Below are positions 1-7,735 of a DNA stretch of 64,000 nt, one piece after another (the first letter of the stretch is position 1; every line of letters begins with the position of its first letter). This DNA comes from Alphaproteobacteria bacterium. Its GTDB lineage: Bacteria; Pseudomonadota; Alphaproteobacteria; RF32; CAG-239. The notes under the pieces were generated by a model. The model had not been told where the DNA came from. It ran no database searches and was given only the letters and a program-made list of their open reading frames with translations. The stretch spans positions 1 to 64,000 of the forward strand of contig JAGBLF010000013.1 of NCBI GenBank assembly GCA_017635595.1. The letters run 5' to 3'. The position numbers and the translations under genes are program-made.

Positions 1-37
1 AAGAAAATAAAAAGAAAATAAAAAGAAGGCTTTTGAA

Positions 38-66
38 AACGGAATTGAAAAATTCCGTTTTTTTTA
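38..66 (+). terminator. intrinsic terminator of an upstream gene
   Basis: A perfect 9-bp stem (38-46 with 51-59) around a GAAA tetraloop is followed by a T run to 66. It closes a transcript that begins before the window. Confidence 0.8.
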
Positions 67-76
67 ATAATTAAAG

Positions 77-105
77 TTGACAAAAAAATATAAAAATGCT
101 ATCTT
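77..105 (+). promoter_or_regulatory. consensus sigma-70 promoter, extended -10
   Basis: TTGACA at 77-82, a 17-bp spacer and TATCTT at 100-105, preceded by TG at 97-98 (extended -10). The ATG at 96 lies inside this promoter, so it cannot be the start codon of the gene that follows; transcription should begin near 112. Confidence 0.7.
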
Positions 106-155
106 CACTGCAATTCACTTATAATTGTTTAACATTATTTAATTTCAATTATTCT

Positions 156-713
156 ATGATTTATGTAGCTATTATCGGAGCTTTGACTCCGTTCGGGCAA
201 TTTATTGCCGAGTCTTTGAAAAATTCTGAAACCGTGAAGGTATTGTTTACGGTGGATGAAGGGTATTATGAAACAAAGCCGACAGCCGGTCAGTATCGTA
301 CGATTGACGAGGCTTTTGCCGAACAACATGGCGCTTCGTTTTACGTCATTGACGTCATCAATGATGACAAGACTGCTGAGCGCGCCATGAGTTACCGCTT
401 TTATGGCGTATCGGCCATCGTATGCGGTTTGACACTCAATCCGGAGGATGTTAAGGCTCTTGAAAAAGGGTATAGCGTTCGCCGCCGCACATTTGCCCCG
501 GTTGTTGTCGAGCCGCAGCTGTCGCAACTGGCTGACCGGTTCAATGCCGATGAAAAAGAGCCGATGGTGCTTGACGACATGTACAAGGCCATCCGCAAAT
601 TGCTCCGGTGGCTGAATTTCGGCAAGCATCCGATAGCAGTCGCAAAGCAGGTGTATTATAACGTCCTGCAAAGGTTAAGTACAGAGCACACCATCGTACC
701 GGTGCTTGTCTAA
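156..713 (+). CDS. hypothetical protein with Rossmann-like N-terminus
   Basis: About 185 aa; not recognised. The N-terminus opens with a beta strand and a glycine-rich turn (AIIGALTPFGQFIAESL), like the nucleotide-binding start of dihydrodipicolinate reductase or NAD-dependent epimerases, but nothing later confirms an enzyme family. The C-terminal third is helical and basic (KAIRKLLRWL). I chose ATG 156 because the in-frame ATG at 96 falls inside the promoter. No Shine-Dalgarno precedes 156; the leader is about 44 nt and AT-rich. The gene has its own promoter and terminator, so it is monocistronic. It belongs with the other SD-less single-gene units here (30165, 31032, 59458). Function unknown. 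Confidence 0.6.
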   Translation: MIYVAIIGALTPFGQFIAESLKNSETVKVLFTVDEGYYETKPTAGQYRTIDEAFAEQHGASFYVIDVINDDKTAERAMSYRFYGVSAIVCGLTLNPEDVKALEKGYSVRRRTFAPVVVEPQLSQLADRFNADEKEPMVLDDMYKAIRKLLRWLNFGKHPIAVAKQVYYNVLQRLSTEHTIVPVLV

Positions 714-721
714 CCAAATTA

Positions 722-760
722 AAAGGAGTTGGTCGTAAGATCAACTCCTTTGGCATTTTT
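722..760 (+). terminator. terminator of the 156-713 gene
   Basis: A perfect 10-bp stem (722-731 with 742-751) with a 10-nt loop starts 8 nt after the stop codon. The U-tract is imperfect (five T at 756-760). Confidence 0.65.
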
Positions 761-863
761 AAAGTCAAGCGGAATATAATGTTGTTAATATATACTTTAG
801 TATAGTCACACCTTTTTTCAATGAGATATCGTACTATGTTAATGTATGAGAGGAGCTTTAGTT

Positions 864-1052
864 ATGTTGAAACAAAATATAGCAAACTTTATTTTATATC
901 ACTTGGAACATACGGATCTTCAGCAAAACATTAAAGTCGATACCGGCTTAATAAGTGATGTTGTTGAAGGATGGAACAAACAGATTTATATTACACCGAA
1001 GCAACCGATAATTTTGAACAAAAGTACAAATAAAAAAATTACTTTGATGTAG
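864..1052 (+). CDS. small hypothetical protein
   Basis: A 62-aa reading frame with no family I recognise. ATG 864 is chosen over the in-frame ATG at 846 because AGGAG at 851-855 sits 8 nt before it. The N-terminal half looks helical (ANFILYHLEH), the C-terminus is lysine-rich (NKSTNKKITLM), and there is no signal peptide or membrane segment. It stands alone between a terminator and a 140-bp gap. The good ribosome site is the main support; short length keeps confidence moderate. Confidence 0.45.
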   Translation: MLKQNIANFILYHLEHTDLQQNIKVDTGLISDVVEGWNKQIYITPKQPIILNKSTNKKITLM

Positions 1053-1192
1053 ATAAAAATTTTTTAAAGTACGAAAAAATGCGTATTTTCAATGTGTAAA
1101 GTGTCAATATAGCCAAGTTTTTATATTTACATTTCTGATTTTGGGTATATCTCTTATCAAGGCAAATAAATATATTAACGAGGTAAACGATT

Positions 1193-1459
1193 ATGCAGAA
1201 AATACGGAAAAACGAATATGTGAAATTAGAAGATTGTTTGGCCTTTGCCGGTACGATTTATGAAAGTTTTGAGGCATTGGAAGAAGTTATGGGCAAGCTT
1301 AAATTAGAGCGGCCGTTGTTTTTGGTTTATCTGGCAAAAAAAGCCTTTGCCGAAGAGGTTTACAAAGCAGCGGGAGAACCGCAGGATAAAGTGGCTAATG
1401 CTATGAAGTATCCGTCATACATCGAAATTCAAAACCCTTTTGTGCAGAAATGGCAATGA
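1193..1459 (+). CDS. small hypothetical protein, helical
   Basis: An 88-aa soluble, mostly helical protein of unknown family, with many acidic and basic residues and a hydrophobic middle (RPLFLVYLAKKAF). A GAGG ribosome site lies about 8 nt before ATG. It is convergent with the cysteine-hydrolase-like gene at 1461, only 1 bp between the stops and no terminator visible. No domain can be named. The AT-rich 140-bp stretch before it (1053-1192) shows nothing convincing. Confidence 0.55.
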   Translation: MQKIRKNEYVKLEDCLAFAGTIYESFEALEEVMGKLKLERPLFLVYLAKKAFAEEVYKAAGEPQDKVANAMKYPSYIEIQNPFVQKWQ

Positions 1460-1460
1460 T

Positions 1461-2453
1461 TTAATAATCACGATTGTTTAACATTTTAGGCGGCATCCTC
1501 ATAATTTTTTGCCGTACTTTCTTGGCAACCTTTTTCCAACTTTTTTTGTAAGCTTTGTTTTGCATAAGGCGTTGGTGAATTTGTGTATATGTGTCAGCCC
1601 GTTCCTGGTGATTGGCAATATAGTTGTGCTTATAAGCCTGTTCTAACTCTGAGGCAAATACTTGAACGCCGTGTTTTCGGCACCATTCTTGTATCCCTAT
1701 GTGAAATGGATTGTTGCCCGGGGCAGGCCAATACATTCCCAACTTATCCGGGCCGTATTGATCCAAGTCTTTGACACCGGCAAGTTTTAATGCATAATCA
1801 ACGGCACCGGCACAATTATTTTTTATAAAATCATAATCTCCGTTTTTTAATATATTAACTTTTTCAATGGCACGGACAAGTTGCTTTGGATCAATACCGA
1901 TTTGGCTCGGGTAAATAAGGTAGTAATTGGCTTTATTGCCGTAACGCGGAAGCAGGGGTTTGGTATCCATTTTATAGCGCATACGGTTGACAACCATATC
2001 TTTGTACTGTAATGCGGCGTGACCGATTAAAGAAGGGCCTTCAATAGGCAGTATGGCTATGACAATCGGTTCTTCGGCCATCAAATCGGGAACACCTTGA
2101 GCATTGCGCGGCAAAACGTCAAGTGCGTTGCGGCCGTTGCGGAAGATACGTTTGCGTTTTCCGGCTTCCGTTGCCAGAGAATAAGGCTCGTCCGTGCTGA
2201 CACGGACACCGTTGTATTCAAAGTAACGCAGATTTTTGTTAATGGCTATTTCTCGGGCGTCTTCAACCGTGTCCGCTTTAATTTTTTGCAATGTTGTATG
2301 AAACGGATTTAAGCGTGAATGACGATACGCCTGAAAAAGCTTTGTTTTCTTAAAACGTCCCCATATCGGTTTAAGAAAACGGACTAAAGCGCTGTCTTGA
2401 CGCGGATGTTGGTGGTATTGTTGTTTGATTGTATTGTTTTCATTTTCAGGCAT
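1461..2453 (-). CDS. putative papain-like (NlpC/P60-type) cysteine hydrolase
   Basis: 330 aa. The central part carries a possible catalytic pair: His145 in LIGHAALQY and Cys214 in FIKNNCAGAVDYAL. The order His before Cys is that of circularly permuted papain-fold hydrolases (LRAT-like, DUF4105-like, YiiX-like). Such enzymes cut amide or ester bonds in peptidoglycan, peptides or lipids; the substrate is unknown. The N-terminal 60 residues and the last 60 are strongly basic and there is no signal peptide, so it may act in the cytosol or leave by a dedicated route. AGGAG precedes the start by 7 nt. It diverges from deoB across 106 bp. Family assignment is inference from motif order. Confidence 0.5.
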   Translation of the reverse strand: MPENENNTIKQQYHQHPRQDSALVRFLKPIWGRFKKTKLFQAYRHSRLNPFHTTLQKIKADTVEDAREIAINKNLRYFEYNGVRVSTDEPYSLATEAGKRKRIFRNGRNALDVLPRNAQGVPDLMAEEPIVIAILPIEGPSLIGHAALQYKDMVVNRMRYKMDTKPLLPRYGNKANYYLIYPSQIGIDPKQLVRAIEKVNILKNGDYDFIKNNCAGAVDYALKLAGVKDLDQYGPDKLGMYWPAPGNNPFHIGIQEWCRKHGVQVFASELEQAYKHNYIANHQERADTYTQIHQRLMQNKAYKKSWKKVAKKVRQKIMRMPPKMLNNRDY

Positions 2454-2559
2454 ATTTCATCTCCTGTTTTCATTAATAACACGTTTTTGTCTATTTGTAA
2501 ATCGGTAATTTACGTTTTCTTTAATCTTATTTGCTAATCTTAAAGTAAAGGAGATTGTT

Positions 2560-3753
2560 ATGTCAGGAAAAGTAATCATTTTAATGCTGGACTCCTTTGG
2601 GGTCGGCGGAGCACCGGATGCTGAGCAATACGGGGATAAAGGGACTAATACTTTGGGGCATATCGTACAGACTATGAATGGGCTGAACATACCGAATATG
2701 CAGGCTTTGGGTCTGACAAATGTCGGTCGCGAAGCAGGTGGTGAAAATATTGCAACGCACTGCGAATCGGCCTTAATTTCACTTGGTTATAAGTATGGTC
2801 ATGCCAAAGAAATCAGTAAAGGTAAAGATACAAGTTCGGGACACTGGGAAATGGCCGGCACACCGGTTTTGTTTGATTGGGGATATTTTCCGCCCGAATA
2901 TCCGTCTTTTCCGCCGGAATTGATTTCCGAAATATGTAAAAAAGGCGGTATTGAAGGTATTTTAGGTAATGTTGCTGCTTCGGGAACAGCAATTTTGGAT
3001 GAACTGGGAGAGGAACATATCAAAACCGGAAAACCGATTTTTTATACCTCGGCCGACAGTGTGCTGCAAATTGCCTGTCATGAACAATATTTCGGATTAG
3101 ACAGACTCTATAAATTGTGCGAAGTCGCATTCGAATCCGTTAAGCCGTATAATATTGCCCGTATTATTGCCCGCCCGTTTATCGGTGAACGAAAAGGGGA
3201 ATTTACGCGTACCAAAAATCGTCATGATTATTCGGTAACACCGCCGGAAACAACCGTTTTGAATAAGGCCTCGACAGCCGGTCATAAAGTTATAGCCATC
3301 GGTAAAATCAAAGACATCTATGCCGGTTCGGGAATTGATGAAGCTTATAAAGCGGCAGGTTTACCTGAATTGTGGAATGTAACGCTGAAAGCTGTGCAAC
3401 AAGCTGATAAAGGTTCGCTTATTTTTACCAATTTTGTGGATTTTGATATGGTGTACGGACATCGTCGTGATGTCAAAGGTTATGCCGCAGGTTTGGAATA
3501 TTTTGACAGTCGTTTGCCGGAATTGTTTAAGTTACTTGACGATGATGATATTGTATTCATAACCGCCGATCACGGTTGTGATCCGACCTATAAAGGTACC
3601 GATCATACGCGTGAGCAGGTACCGGTCATTATGTTCGGGAAAAATGTAAAAACCGAAAATATCGGGCAACGCGAAACCTATGCCGATATAGCCCAGACAA
3701 TTTGTGCTTATTACGGTTTGGAACCGATGAAATACGGAAAGAGTTTTTTATGA
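2560..3753 (+). CDS. deoB: phosphopentomutase
   Basis: 397 aa, full length for DeoB. It interconverts ribose-1-phosphate and ribose-5-phosphate (and the deoxy forms), feeding nucleoside sugar into the pentose phosphate pathway. Signatures of the alkaline-phosphatase-like metalloenzyme fold are present: metal-binding Asp in ILMLDSFGVGGAPDA, the phosphate-accepting Thr in KDTSSGHWEMAG, and late metal ligands in ADHGCDPTYKGTDHTRE. AAAGGAG precedes ATG by 6 nt. Its stop overlaps the start of pgeF (ATGA), so the two are translationally coupled; both suit purine nucleoside salvage, because the PgeF family has adenosine phosphorylase/deaminase activity. Confidence 0.95.
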   Translation: MSGKVIILMLDSFGVGGAPDAEQYGDKGTNTLGHIVQTMNGLNIPNMQALGLTNVGREAGGENIATHCESALISLGYKYGHAKEISKGKDTSSGHWEMAGTPVLFDWGYFPPEYPSFPPELISEICKKGGIEGILGNVAASGTAILDELGEEHIKTGKPIFYTSADSVLQIACHEQYFGLDRLYKLCEVAFESVKPYNIARIIARPFIGERKGEFTRTKNRHDYSVTPPETTVLNKASTAGHKVIAIGKIKDIYAGSGIDEAYKAAGLPELWNVTLKAVQQADKGSLIFTNFVDFDMVYGHRRDVKGYAAGLEYFDSRLPELFKLLDDDDIVFITADHGCDPTYKGTDHTREQVPVIMFGKNVKTENIGQRETYADIAQTICAYYGLEPMKYGKSFL

Positions 3754-4508
3754 GTTGGAAGGCAGCAAATTTAATTGCAGATAAGCATTGTTTTTTCGGT
3801 GCCGAAGGCGGGGTTTCAGCCGGTATATACAGCTCGCTGAATACAAATCTTTCAAGCCGCGATGATAAGGCGAATATTTATAAAAATTTTGATATTATCG
3901 CCGCACATTTTGCCACGAAGCGTGACAATATGTTTACTATCCGACAAAGTGTCAGTAATATTGCCGTCAGTGCCGATGCTCCATCGTGGTTTCGGACGGC
4001 TGCTGATGGAATTGTAACGGATAAGCCTGATTTATTAATCGGAATTAAAACGGCCGACTGCGCCCCCGTTTTGCTGGCAGACTACGAACACGGCGTGATT
4101 GGTGCGGCGCATGCCGGTTGGCGCGGCGCGGTACGCGGCATTGTCGAAAATGTGGTGGCTTTAATGGAGAAAAAAGGTGCTAAACGAGAGAATATTGTTG
4201 CCGCTATCGGACCATGTATGCAACAGAAATCATTTGAAGTAAGAGAAGATCTGCGTGATGTATTTTTGCAACAGTCGGCGTTGAATGAGAAATATTTTAA
4301 AGTAAAGACCGATGAGACGTATTTATTTGACTTAAGCGGCTATCTTGAGGATAAATTGCACGCTTTGGGAATAGATAATGTCGAAAACTCGCACATTGAT
4401 ACATATAGTGAATTACAAAAATATTTCAGCTATCGGCGCAATACACATTTGCATTTGATTGAGTTTGAAAAAGATTATCCGACACAATATTCTTTTATAA
4501 AATTATAG
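3750..4508 (+). CDS. pgeF: YfiH/PgeF-family laccase-domain protein (purine nucleoside phosphorylase / oxidoreductase)
   Basis: 252 aa from the ATG at 3750, which overlaps the deoB stop. The conserved zinc-site segments are all seen: TADCAPVLLAD, GAAHAGWRGAVRG and AIGPCMQQKSFEV. Members cleave or deaminate adenosine and related purine nucleosides, and in enterobacteria (PgeF) remove a wrong L-Ser from UDP-MurNAc. Coupling to deoB favours the nucleoside role; the amidase gene next to it would suit a wall-quality role. The sequence alone cannot decide. Confidence 0.85.
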   Translation: MSWKAANLIADKHCFFGAEGGVSAGIYSSLNTNLSSRDDKANIYKNFDIIAAHFATKRDNMFTIRQSVSNIAVSADAPSWFRTAADGIVTDKPDLLIGIKTADCAPVLLADYEHGVIGAAHAGWRGAVRGIVENVVALMEKKGAKRENIVAAIGPCMQQKSFEVREDLRDVFLQQSALNEKYFKVKTDETYLFDLSGYLEDKLHALGIDNVENSHIDTYSELQKYFSYRRNTHLHLIEFEKDYPTQYSFIKL

Positions 4509-4516
4509 GAAGTAAG

Positions 4517-5239
4517 ATGAAAAAGATTATTCAGATACCTCTGCCTTATTGGAACGAACGTCCGAAAAAATGTGCCATCAAAGCCATCGTTCTGCATTGC
4601 AGTGCGCATGAGGGAATTCCGATGGTTAAACTGCTGAATAAATTACGTTTGAGTGCGCATTTCGTTATCGGTACCGACGGACGGATTTTTCAGCTTGTAC
4701 CGGAAGAAAAACGTGCCTTTCACGCCGGTGTCAGCTCTTGGCGCGAGATGGTTAATTTGAACCACTATTCCATCGGTATTGAATTAAGTTCCCCGAGTAT
4801 GGGGGAAAAGGTTTATTCCGATGAGCAGTTGGCAAGTCTTGTAAGCTTATGCCGTGCTTTAATTCGTCGTTATAATATACCGGCAGAAAATATTGCGGCG
4901 CATTCCGATGTAGCTCCGACCAGAAAGCCGGATCCGGGGAAAGCTTTTCCGTGGCAGCGGTTTGCCGCGTGCGGCGTAGGTTTGTGGTATGATTTGAATG
5001 ATGCCGATAAAATTAAAGAAAACGATGTTGAAAAACTCCTGAAAATAATAGGGTATAATACCGACAACCTGCCGGCGGCAAGTTATGCTTTTTGTAGGCA
5101 CTTTGTTCCGGAGTTGATTCAAGAACAGGGAAATATAAGCGATATTATTACCAATGTGTATCCGGCAAATTTTGTTTTGCCTTCGGAATATTTGCCGCAT
5201 TTAAAAGCCTGTGCTTATAAATTTTCTAAGCGTTATTGA
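4517..5239 (+). CDS. ampD: N-acetylmuramoyl-L-alanine amidase, AmpD/AmiD type
   Basis: 240 aa, Amidase_2 fold. It removes the peptide from N-acetylmuramic acid or anhydro-muropeptides in peptidoglycan recycling. Zinc ligands by alignment to AmpD: His27 (IVLHCSAHEG), His129 (IAAHSDVAP) and Asp139 (RKPDPG). A C-terminal helical stretch of about 90 residues resembles the peptidoglycan-binding tail of AmiD-like proteins. There is no signal peptide, which suggests cytoplasmic recycling, consistent with a nagZ gene in this window. AGGAAG precedes ATG; the gap to pgeF is 8 bp, so it is third in the deoB operon. Its 3' end overlaps the convergent hydrolase by 14 bp. Confidence 0.85.
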   Translation: MKKIIQIPLPYWNERPKKCAIKAIVLHCSAHEGIPMVKLLNKLRLSAHFVIGTDGRIFQLVPEEKRAFHAGVSSWREMVNLNHYSIGIELSSPSMGEKVYSDEQLASLVSLCRALIRRYNIPAENIAAHSDVAPTRKPDPGKAFPWQRFAACGVGLWYDLNDADKIKENDVEKLLKIIGYNTDNLPAASYAFCRHFVPELIQEQGNISDIITNVYPANFVLPSEYLPHLKACAYKFSKRY

Positions 5240-5912
5240 TAATTGAGCTTATTTGTGAAATTTCAGCTTCGTTAATCCGATGTGCCAAATTGGCGTAAGT
5301 ATTGCCGGAAACATGAACACCGTGCGATTTAAGCCAGTTTAGACTATCGGGCAGGGTTTTATATTGTACGCGCAAATCATCTTCACCGTGCAACATATAA
5401 AGCGGCGGTTTCGCAGATATTCTTTTTTCCAGCAAATCAGCACCGGCAACCAGACCGGCAACGGCAAAAGCTCCGGCAAGCGGCTCACTTCGTGTCAGCG
5501 AAGTGTAGATTGTCAGTATAGCCCCTTGCGAAAAACCGACAAGATAGGTGTGGGCATTGTTTATGCTTAATTTTTGCTGTAATTGGGTAATAAATTCATT
5601 GATGTCATTGGCACGGTGGTCTAAGTCGCGCTGAGCACCGCTGTAAATTTTAAAAATATCTTTTGTAGAGGTTTCGGGATTACTGCGCTTATATTCGGGA
5701 TCATATTTCAGCATACCGAACCATTGGCGCTTTTCAGGATTTTTATCACAATTTTCAGGTGCCATCGGAGTTGCCAGATAAGCCGACGAAAGCGAATTTT
5801 TCAACCAGTCGATGGCGTATTTGTGGTCTTCAAGATTGCCGTTATAACCATGTAGGAAAATAACTAAAGATTTTGGTTTTTCTGCTGTTTGATAAAGTTT
5901 ATATTCCAACAT
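5226..5912 (-). CDS. alpha/beta hydrolase of the phospholipase/carboxylesterase family
   Basis: 228 aa, a compact serine esterase. Nucleophile Ser128 in GFSQG, acid Asp178 or Asp179 in HGEDDLRV, and His211 in NLAHRI form the triad; the oxyanion strand is LVIFLHGYNGN. The family hydrolyses carboxyl or thioesters of small acyl substrates in the cytosol; the substrate here is not predictable. It is convergent with the amidase (14-bp overlap) and read as a single gene. No signal peptide. Confidence 0.8.
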   Translation of the reverse strand: MLEYKLYQTAEKPKSLVIFLHGYNGNLEDHKYAIDWLKNSLSSAYLATPMAPENCDKNPEKRQWFGMLKYDPEYKRSNPETSTKDIFKIYSGAQRDLDHRANDINEFITQLQQKLSINNAHTYLVGFSQGAILTIYTSLTRSEPLAGAFAVAGLVAGADLLEKRISAKPPLYMLHGEDDLRVQYKTLPDSLNWLKSHGVHVSGNTYANLAHRINEAEISQISSIINNA

Positions 5913-5974
5913 AAAGCACCTCTGAATAATTTGATTAGGCTCATACTATCCGAAATTGAATATAAAAACAATCG

Positions 5975-6020
5975 AAAAATAACAAATCCCGCGTTTTTTT
6001 TGTAAACGGGGGATTTGTTA
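5975..6020 (-). terminator. terminator of the 52-aa gene
   Basis: An 11-bp perfect stem (5980-5990 with 6010-6020) extended by five inner pairs after one mismatch. A U-tract is present only in the minus direction (5975-5979), so it ends the minus-strand transcript from 6036-6194. Confidence 0.7.
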
Positions 6021-6035
6021 TAAAAGAAGTCAAGA

Positions 6036-6194
6036 TTAAAGACTGTCGCCCAAATCTTTGATGCGTTTGCGACGCGGCAAAGTGTCCGAAGTGTTTTCTT
6101 GCGGCGTCTTGTCAGTGTTTCTTTTCGAATGATTTTTGCCGAGCAGATCATCTCGAAAATCATCGGGATTGTAGAGTTCACAGTTTTGCTTCAT
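6036..6194 (-). CDS. small basic hypothetical protein, 52 aa
   Basis: A 52-codon frame starting MKQNCELYNPDDFRDDLLGK and ending KRIKDLGDSL. It is hydrophilic and unrecognised, and resembles the short alphaproteobacterial proteins that carry an arginine/lysine patch before a short acidic end. No clear Shine-Dalgarno is visible. Support comes from an intrinsic terminator 16 nt after its stop in the right orientation, and from its place in a gap otherwise empty of genes. It diverges from rpmF. The longer overlapping minus-strand frame at 5864-6181 runs through that terminator and is rejected. Confidence 0.4.
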   Translation of the reverse strand: MKQNCELYNPDDFRDDLLGKNHSKRNTDKTPQENTSDTLPRRKRIKDLGDSL

Positions 6195-6388
6195 AATTAT
6201 TGAAAGAATTTATCTAAAAACATAAAACAAGATTTTTGAAAATTAGCAGAAGCATTTTTTAAAGTCAAACGGAAATTGGCACAGAATGCAGTCCTGAGGC
6301 AAATATTCTAAATAAATTGAAAAAAAAGCTTGCAAATTGCAAAAAATGTATTACAACACAGCTATTCGTTCGGATAAGTTATTTTTAC

Positions 6389-6417
6389 TTGCTTTTTAAA
6401 TAAAGCTATGCTAAATA
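6389..6417 (+). promoter_or_regulatory. candidate promoter for rpmF-plsX-fabH
   Basis: TTGCTT, 17 bp, TAAATA, giving a leader of about 40 nt before rpmF. The rest of the 6195-6464 gap is AT-rich with no gene seen. Confidence 0.35.
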
Positions 6418-6464
6418 TAACGCCGAATGTTTGTGTAATTAATTAACAATAAAAGAGAAGAAAA

Positions 6465-6650
6465 ATGGCTACACCTAAGAAAAAAGTATCAAAATCTCGC
6501 CGCGATATGCGCCGTTCTCATGATGCATTAAGCTCTAACGCTTATCAAGAATGCCCGAATTGCGGTGAACTCAAAAGACCTCATCATGTTTGCGCCAAAT
6601 GTGGCCAATACGATGGTAAAGAAGTTGTTTCTCATAAGGAAGCAAACTAA
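6465..6650 (+). CDS. rpmF: 50S ribosomal protein L32
   Basis: 61 aa. It opens with the diagnostic [20 protein letters not shown] and carries two CxxC pairs (CPNC and CAKC) that bind zinc, so this is the zinc form of L32 in the large subunit. GAGAAG lies just before ATG. It leads the rpmF-plsX-fabH operon, the usual link between ribosome and phospholipid synthesis in proteobacteria. Confidence 0.97.
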   Translation: MATPKKKVSKSRRDMRRSHDALSSNAYQECPNCGELKRPHHVCAKCGQYDGKEVVSHKEAN

Positions 6651-6682
6651 GTCTTATAATTTATTAGAATATGGAGCAGGTT

Positions 6683-7735
6683 GTGTCTGATAGTAATCTG
6701 GTCATATCCGTAGATGCGATGGGGGGAGATAATTCCCCTCGTATCGTAGTTGAGGGTATACATATCGCTCATAAAAATAATCCGGATATAAAATTTCTGC
6801 TGTTCGGTGATGAAACAAAAGTCAGTGAGGAAATGAAAAAATTTCCAAATCTTAAGGAGTTTTGTACACTGATACATGCTACCGAAGTCGTAAAAAACGA
6901 AGACAAACCTTCTCAAGTTATTCGTAATAAAAATACCAGTATGTATATGGCTATCGATGCCGTGCGCAAAGGGGATGCCAAAGCAATCATTTCTGCAGGC
7001 AATACCGGCGCTCTGATGGCTATATCCAAAATGATTTTAAAAACCATTCAACGTATTCATCGCCCGGCAATATGTACCAATATTCCGCATAAAAACGGAA
7101 TGTGCGTGATGCTTGATTTGGGGGCCAACACAGAATGCAGCGCCGTTAACTTGGCAGAGTTTGCCATTATCGGTAATATTTTGGCTCGTCATACACTCGG
7201 TATTGCTCGTCCGCGAATCGCTCTCTTAAATATTGGTGCCGAGGAAATGAAAGGTCGTGAAGAAATTCATCAGGCCGCTAAAATGATTAAAAATACGCAT
7301 CTGGACTTAAATTTTATCGGCTATATTGAACCGCACCAAATTGCCGAAGGCTATGCCGATGTTATCGTCTCTGACGGTTTTACGGGAAATATCGCCCTCA
7401 AAACAATGGAAGGTATGGCTAAACTTGTTTCCGGTTTGGTAAAAGATTCCATCAAAAAATCTATTGTCGCAAAAATAGGTTTGCCGTTTTTGTTACCGGT
7501 AATTTTTACCTTAAAGAAAAAAATGGATCCGCGCAAATATAACGGTGCAATGTTTGTCGGTTTGAACGGATTATCGGTTAAAAGCCACGGTGGTACCGAT
7601 TCGCTCGGATATTCTTATGCTATCGATAATGCCGCTAAATTGGTCCGTCAGGATTTTGTGCAGACGATTCGCGATGAAGTGGAACACGTTGACCTAGACG
7701 AATTATCTCAGGATATTTTATACGATGTTTATTAG
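6683..7735 (+). CDS. plsX: phosphate acyltransferase PlsX
   Basis: About 350 aa. PlsX converts acyl-ACP to acyl-phosphate, the first step of glycerophospholipid synthesis through PlsY. Family signatures: SVDAMGGDNSP at the N-terminus, SAGNTGALMA, and SDGFTGNIALKTMEG. An ATG at 6671 is in frame, but GGAG at 6673-6676 lies 6 nt before GTG 6683, so GTG is the better start (removing 4 residues). The 3' end overlaps fabH by 11 bp, which indicates translational coupling. Confidence 0.94.
   Translation: MSDSNLVISVDAMGGDNSPRIVVEGIHIAHKNNPDIKFLLFGDETKVSEEMKKFPNLKEFCTLIHATEVVKNEDKPSQVIRNKNTSMYMAIDAVRKGDAKAIISAGNTGALMAISKMILKTIQRIHRPAICTNIPHKNGMCVMLDLGANTECSAVNLAEFAIIGNILARHTLGIARPRIALLNIGAEEMKGREEIHQAAKMIKNTHLDLNFIGYIEPHQIAEGYADVIVSDGFTGNIALKTMEGMAKLVSGLVKDSIKKSIVAKIGLPFLLPVIFTLKKKMDPRKYNGAMFVGLNGLSVKSHGGTDSLGYSYAIDNAAKLVRQDFVQTIRDEVEHVDLDELSQDILYDVY

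Noticed and set aside
135-671. Long minus-strand open frame opposite the first gene
   Set aside because: It lies antisense to a gene with promoter and terminator, and has no ribosome site or recognisable composition.
782-806. Promoter TTGTTA...TATAGT before the 864 gene
   Set aside because: The spacer is only 13 bp.
5864-6181. 105-aa minus-strand frame upstream of the esterase
   Set aside because: It runs through an intrinsic terminator and into the esterase start, and overlaps the better-supported 52-aa frame.
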